Assembly: GCA_034440635.1 (NCBI GenBank)
Contig: JAOTON010001898.1
Span: 2,098,001 to 2,162,000 of the forward strand
DNA: 64,000 nt
Direction: 5' to 3'
Source: Lepas anatifera
Lineage: Eukaryota > Arthropoda > Thecostraca > Lepadidae
This document shows, piece by piece, positions 43,058-53,605 of the stretch. Made by a program: the position numbers and the translations under genes. Position 1 is the first letter of the stretch. The number at the start of each line of letters is the position of its first letter. Below the pieces are notes generated by a model. It was given only the letters and a program-made list of their open reading frames with translations, did no database searches and was not told the DNA's origin.

Positions 43058-46052
43058 ACACCCCACTGCACATAAATCAACATTAAGATATCTTCCAGAT
43101 TACCTAGATAATGATCTCAACAACCCTAATTCAACTTCTACCCAGAATCTTCTTGAAACTTGTGAATATTGCTCCATTCCTGACTTTAACTCAAAACATG
43201 GCAAGTCTTCCATAATTCACATAAATATTCGCTCGCTACCAAAAAATTTTGATTCATTCAATGCGTTCATATCTCAGTTAGAGCATAAACCATTGGTCAT
43301 TCTAGTTTCTGAATTATGGCTTGACCCAGAACTTCTCAACGTTTATCAAGTTAAAGACTACTCTTTTGAACTCTCTTCCCCTACGGAGTATAAAGGCAAG
43401 GGGGCTGGAATGTTTATTCATAAAGATCTTAGGTATATCAGGAGGGGTGACCTTGAGTCGAGTGCAATCGAAAAACAATCAGTTTTTATAGAATCGTATA
43501 ACGTTTTTCCTTTTCGCTTTGTAATTGGTGTTTGTTATAGGTCTCCCTCATTTCCATCTTCAGTGTTTCTCAATTATTTGGATATGTTTCTGGATAAGCT
43601 GTCAGGGGAAAGTAAAATTTGTTTGATAGGCGGTGACTTTAATTTCGATATATTAAAATCTGAAACCCATGATTCGACCGACTATTTCCTTCAGTCTCTA
43701 GAATCTCACGGCCTAACCCCTTGTATCTCTCGCCCAACTCGAGTTACTTGCGATTCTCAAACGCTGATTGACAACTTTTTTGTAGTGATTTGTCCATTCT
43801 TACAACATCATGCGTTTTGATTTCTGATGTCAGCGATCATCTTCCCATTGCAGTTAGCCTGAACACTTGTGTGAAATTTACTGGCGAAAAGAAAGTAAAA
43901 ACCCGCTCTTTTGACTTTAGAAATGTGGAAGCGATGAAAACAAATCTAAACCTCAAGCTTGTTGACTTTTCATTGATAAATGATCCCAATATTGCAGCAA
44001 GTGCGCTGCAATCTGCACTCACCTCCGAAATTGACAGTTTTTCTTCCACTAAATTTAATCGTAGGCATACTCCTATAAATCCCTGGATATCTTTTGGTCT
44101 TCTAAAATGTATAAACAAAAAAGCAGATCTTTACCGAAAGTTTATAAAGTCTAGAAGCAAGTCTGATGAAGTAAAATACAAAGCATATCATAACTCTCTG
44201 ACTAGAATTATTCGCACTGCCAAAAATCTCTACTACAAACGCAAGTTAAGGGAAAATAAAGACAACCCTAGAAAACTCTGGGAAAATTTGCTCACTCTTG
44301 TTCACAAAAACAAAATCAAGAAAGATCTTCCAGAACAATTCAAACTTGACGACAGGCAAATCACTGAACCTTCCTTCATTGCGGATGAATTTAATAAATT
44401 TTTCTCAACAATTGGAACTTCTCTTGATAACAATTTGGGACGTTCCACTTCAGATCCCATTGACTATCTGGGTAGAGTCACTGACCGCGTGTTTGAATTT
44501 CACCCTACCAATGTTACCACCGTGCTTAACATAATCTCATCTCTTGGCAGCACAGGCGCGGGCTATGACGGAATTAGCTCCAAATTGCTCAAATTAATCA
44601 GCCCAACTATTGCCACACATCTAGTTCATCTCTTTAACCTTTGTCTTTCACTCGGCATCTTCCCAGACGAACTAAAAATTTCCACAGTAGTCCCAATTTT
44701 CAAATCAGGGGATCCTTCTTTGTTTACAAATTATCGTCCTATATCGATTCTCCCTGTTCTTGCTAAGGTTCTCGAAAAGATAATATATGCCCAACTCTCT
44801 CAATTTCTCTTTGAAGAGAATATAATCTTTGAAAATCAATTCGGTTTTCGTAAAAACCATAACACTTTAATGCCAGTTGGCTTGTTATATGATGATATCA
44901 CAGCCGCAAAAATTCTAAAAAAGTTAGTGCACTAATCTATTTGGATTTCAGCAAAGCGTTCGACACCGTTAATCATCAAATTCTTCTTTCCAAACTTAGC
45001 TGTTACGGTATTCAAAACACCCCTCTAAATTTATTCAGGAGCTATCTCTCAAATCGTAAACAAATTGTCAAATTTAAAAATAATTCAAGTATCCCCATGA
45101 CCCTGCCCATTGGCGTTCCACAGGGCAGTGTGCTGGGCCCCCTTTTGTTCCTTTTATATATAAATGACATTTCTAAAAGTTCGATCATTCCAAATTTCTA
45201 TCTGTTTGCAGATGATACCGCTCTCCTCTTTACAGCTAATACTATACCTGAACTTAAATACAAAATTAATGTATCCCTTCCAAATGTAACCTCGTGGTTA
45301 CTTAGTAACAGACTAACAATTAATGCAAAAAGTCAACATATCAGCTATTTGCATCTTCGCCAGCACCTGATCTTCACATATCTATTAACAATGTCTTTCT
45401 GGAACGTAAATGCTCAACTAAGTATTTAGGGGTTAGTATAGATGAGGATCTGAAGTGGAATAGTCATATTAGGCATGTAGAAAGCACAATCTCCCGTAAT
45501 ATCGGCCTCATTTGCAGATCAAGGGAAGCACTCGACTCGAGCCATCTCCTCCTGCTATACAACGCATTAGTGCTTCCCCACCTAAATTACTGTTTGGCTG
45601 TTTGGGGATCCACGTTCCCTTATCGCTTAAACAAATTAATTTTGCTCCAAAAAAGAATTGTACGGATTATCGAGAAAACTGACCGTTTGGCGCACACCAG
45701 CCCTCTCTTCAAAAAACATAAAATTCTCAAACTGCCTGACCTTGTTGAATTCGCTCACATTAAAATTCTGCACAATTTTCTTCGCCAAACTCTACCCAAC
45801 TCACTTTCAAATAGAATACATCTTCAACCGCCGGACCCTGCCGGGAGAAATGGTAGGCTAATTCAACACTTCTTTGTCCCCCATGTCCCCACTATGTACC
45901 GTAAATTTTCCATTTTTGTCGCTGCTCCTCGCACATGGAACAAGTTTATCGCCCCCAAAATTAGAAATCTGGAAGATATTCCTTTGAGCAAACCCTTCTT
46001 CAGCAAAGTTGTAGAAAAGTTATTTCTAGAAAAGTATTGGTTGCAATAGGTA
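43058..46052 (+). pseudogene. CR1/L2-like LINE ORF2: endonuclease and reverse transcriptase, frameshifted
   Basis: Nearly complete second open frame of a LINE. It begins in a linker (YLPDYLDNDL, HGKSSIIHINIRSLPKN). The APE-type endonuclease follows: LVSELWLDPEL, VIGVCYRSPS, IGGDFNFDIL and, after a frameshift near 43790, SDHLPIAV. The RT then shows NYRPISILPVLAKVLEK, NQFGFRKNHNT, and after a second frameshift near 44930 LDFSKAFDTVNHQIL, GVPQGSVLGPLLF and LFADDTALL. A third shift near 45340 precedes the C-terminal YLGVSIDEDLKW, LPHLNYCLAVWG and APRTWN. It ends in TAG at 46047. Catalytic residues are all present, so inactivation is by the frameshifts. ORF1 is not seen. Confidence 0.9.
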
Positions 46053-46330
46053 GTTGCGTTTTTGTATTCCTGTGCCAACATGCAATGCTGGGCCCACTCT
46101 GGCGCTATACTTGTGTTATAAAAAGTGTCTGTCATCAAATTCCTCTTTGGCCGTAATGAAACGCTAAGTGAGGCAGTTGGGGCGCTCTTACAGGCCAGCC
46201 TCCGGCACCTCCCTGCCCTTTCATGATCTCCCCGGTTTGTTTTGCGCGCCCAACTCATCCCATGTCTCATCTTAAGTAAACGCGCATCTATGTAAAATCC
46301 TATGTTATCTTTCCCAGTCACGCAACCAAC
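46053..46330. other. Possible LINE 3' UTR, otherwise unassigned
   Basis: Directly follows the RT stop. No terminal tandem repeat or poly-A tail could be assigned with certainty. Confidence 0.3.

Positions 46331-46332
<2 letters not shown>

Positions 46333-46370
<38 letters not shown>
46333..46370. repeat. (CT)n microsatellite
   Basis: Uninterrupted CT dinucleotide run of about 36 bases. Confidence 0.9.
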
Positions 46371-46371
<1 letters not shown>

Positions 46372-46634
46372 CGCACATTCATTCTCGCTCTGTCTGCACC
46401 ACTCAGCTTACTTCGACCTTCCTTCCCTCTTCTAATTAAATGCTTCCGGCAGCTGCTCTGAATCTCCCGCGGGCGGGAGCGGTTCAGCGGCGTGTTCTTG
46501 ACGCGACTGCCGCGTCCTCTCCTGCTCCAATGCTGCGCGTTGCCCGCTGCAGGGGCCGTGTCAGGCTGCGGTGGTGCTGCGGGCTGCGCCAGCCGTGCGT
46601 GGCCCTCTCCGACTAGCGGCTCCGGATGGTGCGG

Positions 46635-46720
46635 AGTCGCGGGGTGGCACTGTGGTGGCCGCTGGGCGGCGCTGTGGTGGCCGATTGGCGGCGCTGTGGT
46701 GGCCACTGGGCGGCGCTGAT
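46635..46720. repeat. Short GC-rich tandem repeat
   Basis: Three to four copies of GGCGGCGCTGTGGTGGCC-type units, about 27 bp each. Confidence 0.7.
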
Positions 46721-47089
46721 GCTCCGATGTTGCTAGAGTTGTGAGCTGTTTGATGTTGCCCGGGCATTGACCTTGATATGTCGTTCACCACCAACCCCTG
46801 AATTTATTTTATTTTATTTTTTATTTTTTCCCTGATCCCGTCTTTTTTTCTTTTTTTATGAGCATTTCCCCATGTAGGGTGCTTTCTCGGTGCCACCCTC
46901 CTGGAAGCGTGACTTGAGTTGTTTCTCCGCGCCCGATGTGGTGTTTCCAGCTTGTGTTCTACCCCTCGCCCGTTTTTAATCTCCACGGTCGCTTTTTTGT
47001 ATCATCGTTTTTACCTTTTGCCTGTTTTTAATCTTCACGTTCCCGTTGTGTGTCATTTTTGCTTGTTCTGTGAATACATGTATGGACGT

Positions 47090-47672
47090 AAATTGTCTTC
47101 TTCAGCATCTATGGTAGGAGGGATAAGGAACCCGGCATCAAGACATTCAGCAGTTTCATCGTTTGGATTTTTTGCAAAAATTATCGTGCGATAGAAATAT
47201 AAAGGCACCGTTTTTTGAGGATATTCCAATAATGCTTCTTGAATTATTCTAAAATGTATACAAGCAAGCTTCGATATGAGACAATCTAGCCTTATCACTG
47301 TTGTAAATAATGTTCTATTTTTATCATCATTATTGTTTTTGTTATTATTATATAAAACTTTTTTTGTATTAGGAGTTGGTTAAGCAAAGAGAGAAAAAAA
47401 GTTTTATATAATAATAACAAAAACAATAATGATGATAAAAAATAGAACATTATTTAAAACAGTGATAAGGCTAGATTGTCTCATATCGAAGCTTGCTTGT
47501 ATACATTTTAGAATAATTCAAGAAGCTTTATTGGAATATCCTAAAAAAACGGTGCCTTTATATTTCTATCGCACGATAATTTTGCACAAAAATCCAAACG
47601 ATGAAACTGCTGAATGTCTTGATGCCTGGTTCCTTATCCGTCCTACCATAGATGCTGAAGAAGATAATTTTT
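47090..47672. mobile_element. Large foldback with 277-bp arms
   Basis: 47090-47366 and 47394-47672 are inverted copies, about 95% similar by eye, with a 27-bp loop. Both arms keep the same open frame of about 70 codons (LDCLISKLACIHFRIIQE, NPNDETAECLDA), read outward from the loop. The right arm continues into the repeat end GTTCATCTGGCTGCTGTG and a (TA)n run. No known family recognised. Confidence 0.75.
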
Positions 47673-47712
47673 GTCGAAACGTGTTCATCTGGCTGCTGTG
47701 TTGGTTTAAGTG

Positions 47713-47717
<5 letters not shown>

Positions 47718-47783
<66 letters not shown>
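47718..47783. repeat. (TA)n microsatellite
   Basis: About 64 bases of uninterrupted TA. Confidence 0.95.
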
Positions 47784-47788
<5 letters not shown>

Positions 47789-48171
47789 TTAATCATTAGT
47801 ATTATCAATATTAGATTGATGTGATATTGAGATGAAAGTTTGATGTTTTACCTACTTTTTTCAAACTGGGGTAATTTTAGCCTTTCTGGGTACCCAGGTG
47901 CATACCTACCTATTCATTATATATAAGCACAGGCAAAAATGCTCGGTATTATGGGAGTAGGCAGATCACATCTCACGGCTCAAAACAATCACATCAGAGT
48001 GTCCAAAGTTCAAAGGGTCTATTTTCATAGGTTCTACCCTTTGAAAGTTAGACCTTTTGAATAAGAAGTCCAACATTCAAAAGGTCCAAAGAGGTGTGCT
48101 CAGATGCATGAGAGTGGGGTGCATGATACTGCAGAGGCATGTTAAGACACATGATAATAGGAGGCAATGAG

Positions 48172-48418
48172 GGTTAGGTTAGGTTAGGTTAGGTTAGGTT
48201 AGGTTAGGTTAGGTTAGGTTAGGTTAGGTTAGGTTAGGTTAGGTTAGGTTAGGTTAGGTTAGGTTAGGTTAGGTTAGGTTAGGCTAGGCTAGGTTAGGCT
48301 AGGCTAGGCTAGGCTAGGTTAGGTTAGGTTAGGTTAGGTTAGGTTAGGCTAGGCTAGGCTAGGCTAGACTAGGCTAGACTAGACTAGACTAGACTAGACT
48401 AGACTAGACTAGACTAGG
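48172..48418 (+). repeat. Interstitial telomere-like array (TTAGG)n
   Basis: About 24 perfect GGTTA units, followed by GGCTA and then AGACT variants in blocks. The blocky spread of variants points to repeat slippage after the array was formed. Confidence 0.95.
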
Positions 48419-48622
48419 TCAGGGTACCACTTAACACTACTTAAATCCTCCCTCCTTCCATGTGTTTCACCTCTTGGGATTTTCTTGCAGAATGTGGGGA
48501 TATTTCTAAAACATTTCCCAAAGTGGTACCCAGACCAGAGGCGCACTCAGAATCTGAAAAAGGGGTGATATCCCCAGATTAGGAAATAGGGACCAGGGGC
48601 ATACACATCTGACCTCACCTCA

Positions 48623-48708
48623 CTTAACCTAACCTAACCTAACCTAACCTAGCCTAACCTAGCCTAGCCTGGCCTAATCTAACCTAACCTAGCCTAATCT
48701 AACCTAAC
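48623..48708 (-). repeat. Inverted telomere-like array (CCTAA)n
   Basis: CCTAA units with CCTAG and TCTAA variants, opposite in orientation to the array at 48172 and shorter. Confidence 0.9.
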
Positions 48709-49109
48709 TCTCATTTCCTCCTATTATCATGTGTCTTAGCACACCTCTGTGGCATCATGCATCTGAGCACGCCTTTTTGGACCTTTTGAACGTTTAACTT
48801 CTTATTCAAAAGGTCTAACTTCAAAGGATAGAGCCTATGAACATTAGACCCTTTGATCAGTGGACCTTCTGATGTGATCCTTTTGAACCACGAGATGTGA
48901 TCTGCCTACTACCATAATACCCAAATGCTCTCCTGGGGACAATGGGGGCACCACAATGGGGACAATGGATTGTCCTGTTGCCATGGTTTCCCTGGGCCCG
49001 CCGGGTGGTAAAGTTGGCCTTGCCGGCCTGAGTCTCAAGCTGCTGAGGTTTTTCCCTAACCAAACCCTAACTTCAACTTACATGACTGCAACAAGTGGCG
49101 GGGAGGGGA

Positions 49110-49116
49110 ATGCCAG
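49110..49116 (+). CDS. Candidate KRTCAP2 start exon (very short coding part)
   Basis: ATGCCAG followed by GTGTTG. If spliced to the exon at 49356 it gives an alanine codon across the junction and a start MPA-APTQLS, close in length to the short N-terminus of human KRTCAP2. The donor is weak and the piece is only seven bases, so another upstream start is possible. Confidence 0.35.
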
Positions 49117-49355
49117 GTGTTGATCCGCTAACGATGCTAGCTAACATATCAGCCCTTCTGTGTGGGGACGGCTACTGGGCTCACTTCATCCCTTCATCAT
49201 TGTGCCTGCATTTTTGGGTGGCACTTCTGGCACATTTAATCACCAATTTTTTAACACTGCAAGTACCTGTGTCTGTTCTGATTTGATGAATGTAGTTGTT
49301 GTTGCTGAATACATGTGTCATGGTCTCAAATGTAACCATTTTCTGTCTTCCTCAG

Positions 49356-49423
49356 CTGCTCCAACCCAGCTCTCATTTGTGCTGTCACTGCTGCTTGCTC
49401 TCAGCATGTTTGCAGGCCTTCAG
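49356..49423 (+). CDS. KRTCAP2: KRTCAP2/KCP2 homologue, exon encoding the first membrane segment
   Basis: KRTCAP2 is a small multi-pass ER membrane protein that joins the oligosaccharyltransferase complex, which adds N-glycans to proteins. A pyrimidine-rich acceptor TTCTGTCTTCCTCAG precedes the exon and the donor CAG|GTTAGT ends it. It starts in phase 1 and encodes 22 residues, APTQLSFVLSLLLALSMFAG plus LQ, mostly a hydrophobic helix. From knowledge of the family, the human N-terminal helix ends in a very similar LLFAGMQ. The exon ends exactly between codons, matching the phase of the next recognised exon 4.2 kb downstream. Confidence 0.75.
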
Positions 49424-49913
49424 GTTAGTTCTCTAAGTTGTTTTTCTACCAGTCAGCAGAGGGTGGCAGGTACAAGATTTCATTGTGGCAGCCTTGGGGC
49501 AGACCTACCAGTTGGGGGGTGACTTCTGTCCCTTTGGGGAAGGTAAGGAAACTTTTGGGCAGAAAACTGACACTTGGGTTTGAGCTGAATCACTGAGCCA
49601 GGCTTCATAGCATCATAAAGAAAACATGAAGAAAATGATAGTGATTATTTTTTAGCTGTTTTTCTACAGTATAAAATGAAGCATAAAGTGAAAATGTATG
49701 GTTTGGTGGGAACAAAAGTCTGCCCCAGCAATCAAATTTATGCCCCAATTGGGGAGGATTTCAGCTGCCCCAAACACCTTGTTAAGAATCCTGCCACATT
49801 CTGCAGACTGGTTTTTCTACAATAATACAACTTCAACAACTGGTTTTCTACAATAATACAATTTTACAAAACAATACAACCTATTTTGTTTGCTAATGCA
49901 AAGCTAAAAAGAG

Positions 49914-50282
49914 CAGTGGCAGATCCAGGGGGGGCAAAAAAGACATTTGCCCCCCAAACGGAAAAGCTCAGGGCAAAACTATGTTTTTGCCCCCCAAAGC
50001 GATCAACCTCCTTTTTTCCCCGACTCCTTTTTAGTTTATAAGCAGGATTTTGGTGCTTCAACTCTCAACTTTAAGTGTAAATATTGGGCCTTGGTTGGAA
50101 AAAAGTATCTAGAGCCCATATTTCTTACTCCGAGACGTTTTTTTGGGCTCAAATACCCAAAATTCTGCCGGCCAGTGGTATTGTAGCGCTTGTCACTATG
50201 TGATTTTATTTATTTATTTTTATTTTTTTGCTTTTCGACTTTGGCTTGCCTCTCCCAAACCGATCCGCTAGATCCGCCACTG
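49914..50282. mobile_element. MITE H1 with CAGTGGCGGATCC-type ends
   Basis: Left end CAGTGGCAGATCC, right end (inverted) CAGTGGCGGATC. Flanks AAAAAGAG and AAAAAGGT are similar, which suggests an 8-bp duplication. A second, diverged copy is at 62459-62857. Non-coding. Confidence 0.65.
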
Positions 50283-50436
50283 AAAAAGGTGAATCACTAT
50301 ACACAAGTATTACAAGTATGTGATTTTATTTATTTTTATTTTTTTGCTTTTCGACTTTGGCTTGCCTCTCCCAAACCGATCCGCTAGATCCGCCACTGAA
50401 AAAGGTGAATCACTATACACAAGTAGTATTCCACCT
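50197..50436 (+). repeat. Tandem duplication of the right end of H1
   Basis: A unit of about 116-120 bp that includes the right terminus and its flank (AAAAAGGTGAATCACTATAC) is present twice. The duplication therefore includes both element and flank and happened after insertion. Confidence 0.8.
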
Positions 50437-51200
50437 TACTTTACCCTCATCTATCCTTATCCTTACCGTCTCCTTCCATAGTTTGCATCACTTCATGTCC
50501 ATTACGACGGTGCTTGAAAAGCCACCTCATGTGTGGAAGTGTCCGCAGCTGATAAATAAAAAAATAAAAACAAGACATGGTGCTACACTGTTTCATGTTT
50601 CATTGTTTAACCTTTTTTGTTGTGTGTTTTTAGCCATAGGTGGCTACACAGTTAATTACAGTAAAAAACGTTACACAGAAAGCAAAGTTGTGAAGAAATT
50701 AACTGTGAAAAAGTGAAAAATGTCCTCTGAAAATGAAAAGAACAGTGTTGAAGATTCTTAACTTTGATAGAAAGGACCTAAAACATAGCCTTGCAAAGAT
50801 ACAGTTGATATACAATTCAGTTAAAACAATCGAAGGTGATGAAACTGAATGCTGGTGCAAAAGCATCTGAGTTGTAAAGACCTAAAACCAAACCAGAAAT
50901 CTGGCCCAGAACAGTATGGCTAAAAGAAAAAGGAGCTAGAAGGGCTTTGGAGAAGGTAATTATAATGTTCCAGTTATTGACCATCGCCAGGTCAATGAGT
51001 TCAGATACCTGACCTTGATCAGGTAGCTGCACTACTTCTGGCTGCTGATGATCGGTGATCAAAGCATCATGTTTTACCTTGTCCCCAATTCTTCTAGCTT
51101 TTCTTTATTTTCAACCACACTATTCGAACCTGTGCTTTGTTTTTCGTCGCTATTTTAGTGTATTCATGTACTTCGATTTTGACAGGCTTTTGGTTAGATT
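50437..51200. other. Unassigned intronic sequence
   Basis: AT-rich, without domain or repeat recognised. Confidence 0.4.
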
Positions 51201-52228
51201 TTAACCCTCGCCCCATCTGGGGGCAATCGATTACCCCCTAAGGTTTTTTCGGGATAGCAGAAAAACAGCGAAACGCAGCACCGCGGTTGAGGGCTCTATC
51301 TCTCACCTCATCATTTTCCCACCATCCCTGAAAATTTTTACCCCGGTTCACCTAAGGTCAGGTCACCAGGCGAGGTCAACCAGCGTCACCTCACTTCAAT
51401 TTTGAAGCTGTATAAGAGCTACATTTCTTAATCGATCGATTTGAAACTTGCTACACTCCATGAACTTTCCAGGGTCTACAACGTGTATATCCGGGATTTT
51501 TCGATGTCTTGACCTGAGGTCAGGTCACGAAGCGACCTCTCCCATTGGCCCCCTAAAAGCTGTCTCATGATCTAAAAGCCACAAAAAGGATTGCAAATAC
51601 TCAGACTGGTCAGAACAGCGTTTTTGGACACTCGTTCACGGATCACAGGGGTAATATTTGCCCTTTTACTTTTCCAAGGACATCCAAGGTCACCAGGGGT
51701 CAAAAACAGTATTTTGACAATAACGTTTGACCTAATTAAGCTTAGAGTGCTGAAACAAATACCATCGTGTTTGTCTCGTCACTGGCTTTCATTTGATATA
51801 CGGCAAGGTCACTTTCTGACCTTCCGTGACCTCAGGTCATATTAGGTCACGGGGTGACCTCTGGAGGTCAAACCACTGGCGGGAGGTCATTACGCTCCAC
51901 ATAGAGGAAAAAGGTCTGGCAATTTCATATCAAATGTACTTAACCAGATCCCCATAGCTCTAATGGCATAGGAGTTATGTCCAGTTTTCTTAAGCATTGC
52001 ATATTTGAGTGAAAATAGCCTATCGTGACCTTTCTTGACTTCTGGAGGTCAAACCATTGACCTGAGCGCTTAAATATGCGAAGTAATTTCTTACTGAATT
52101 CACGCGAGCTTTCTAATGCACTTTGCAGATTTGCGCTAACCCCCATATTTCCGGAGTTAGAGGGAGGGCCATCGATGCCCCCCCGTGGGGCGAAGGTGGC
52201 ACCGGAACCCCGGTGGGGCGTGGGTTAA
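51201..52228 (+). mobile_element. TTAA element, subfamily B (copy B3), inside the KRTCAP2 intron
   Basis: TTAA on both sides. Shares B architecture with B1 and B2, including the AGGTCA-tatt-AGGTCA direct repeat and the right GCGAAGGTGGC box. The left palindrome is GGCAATCGATTACC, so both arms have changed, and the right one is GGCCATCGATGCCC. More diverged than B1 and B2 are from each other. Confidence 0.85.
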
Positions 52229-52549
52229 GTCATCATGACTCACAGATGCCTTTGCAGCAAGTTAAGCTAACTTTGTGTCAAGAATGTCCTTACAAGGTTA
52301 TGTTTTAGGTCCTTTTCTGATGAGGCTTCTTAAAACTATGTTTTACTCAGTACCTAAGGATTTTGCGGGGCTTTCACCTTTTTTATCTGATTAAATATTA
52401 TTTTTTTACCATCTGATTCAAATCTTATCTTCCTTTATGGAATCATTATAATCTTATGCATAATCTATGACTTTAAAATTTAAGATACATCGGATCTATT
52501 TTATTTTTGAGGTGGCCTTGAACAATATCACCTGTTTTCTCTTTGAGCA
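52229..52549. other. Unassigned intronic spacer
   Basis: AT-rich; nothing recognised. Confidence 0.4.
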
Positions 52550-53328
52550 TTAAAGGGAGATACGCGAAAAATTATCATTGTGGTTTCTTGTTATTTGAAA
52601 AATCTTTAAAACGAAACTGTCCATTATTTTTGTATCTTCGGCAAAATTTTGGGAGGCCACTCAATTATTATTGAAATAGGTTAACAGTTCCCATAAAATG
52701 CTGAAGCCTTCACCCATCACTTAGTTTTCGAAAACTATTCTAAGTTGAAAAGTAATGTAATAAAATGTCTGTTCTCCTTTATTTGTATTTGAATTAATTT
52801 TACAAAGCCTTTAAAAAATACAAAAAGAATTAGTTGGCCCTAAAAACGGAAAAAAACATAATTACTCAAGTCCTCAGCCGTTTCGTACCTCGGGTCTTGA
52901 GTCATCTTCTGCTTCAGCCCCAGGATGAGATAACTTTTGCGTCAGAAAGGTCACGTGGCCCCCTATGAGGTGGCTGTACGTTCAGATTGGTCAATTGTGA
53001 TTTCTTAGAAGTCCTATATTTTTGTTTTAGTATTTTAAGCTGTATATTTTTTAAAATAACTTTTATTTGATAGTTTTCAACTTCCAAGTCACTACTTAGG
53101 AGAAATGGGACCGGTCTTTTTAGAAAATTTGATAGCCTTAGCCGGGGGTACATCATTTACATCGATAATAGGTGTACCGGTAAAGCCGTCTAGAAATGTT
53201 GACTTTGAGAGAAATTTTAAGGCATTTGCAGGCCGAATTCGCAAAAAATGAGAATAAGACTTCTGAAACAACTTTTTGTGACCTTTTGATATAGCCAATA
53301 CAATTTTTCTTCGTGTATCTCCCTTTAA
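52550..53328 (-). mobile_element. TTAA element, family E (copy E2, inverted)
   Basis: TTAA on both sides and AGGGAGATACGCGAAAA terminus. Orientation opposite to E1, about 80% similar by eye. Lies within the KRTCAP2 intron. Confidence 0.8.
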
Positions 53329-53409
53329 GCTCCCCCAATTCCTGTCTCGCTCTTTATATTACACTCTCAGATTTTAAGGGCCTTAAATCATTCCCCTTTT
53401 CATATGAGA

Positions 53410-53429
53410 TGCTTATACCTATACCTATA

Positions 53430-53489
<60 letters not shown>

Positions 53490-53490
53490 T
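53410..53490. repeat. (TA)n microsatellite preceded by CTATAC units
   Basis: Three CCTATA units, then a long TA run of about 50 bases. Confidence 0.9.
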
Positions 53491-53605
53491 ATGCACGTAA
53501 CAAGTATGTTAGCAGTTAGATAGGATGAGTACCCTCTGCTGAGTTGAACTGCGCCCTACCCAGCGCTGTCAACCCCCTGGGTAACAAGCTGACGGGGTGC
53601 GTCAG

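Larger units (their letters stand above)
47946..48920. mobile_element. Foldback element with telomere-like repeats in its arms
   Basis: Outer arms of about 220 bp (47946-48170 and 48709-48920) are inverted repeats: GTATTATGGGAGTAGGCAGA on the left matches the inverse of the right end. Inside each arm comes a (TTAGG)n-type array facing the other. The core 48420-48620 adds a further GGGTACCACTT / AAGTGGTACCC inverted pair. No coding region. Class unknown; no target duplication identified. Confidence 0.75.
49424..53605 (+). other. KRTCAP2 intron, loaded with transposons
   Basis: The 4.2-kb interval between the two recognised exons has phase 0 at both ends. It contains MITE H1, TTAA elements B3 and E2, and a (TA)n run. 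The acceptor is GTGCGTCAG|GTG, with a poor polypyrimidine tract. No further exon was recognised inside it. Confidence 0.6.

Noticed and set aside
48172..48708. A true chromosome end or a fusion point of two telomeres
   Set aside because: The arrays are short and lie inside matched unique arms of about 220 bp. The order (arm, TTAGG, core, CCTAA, arm) fits a foldback element rather than a telomere or a fusion.
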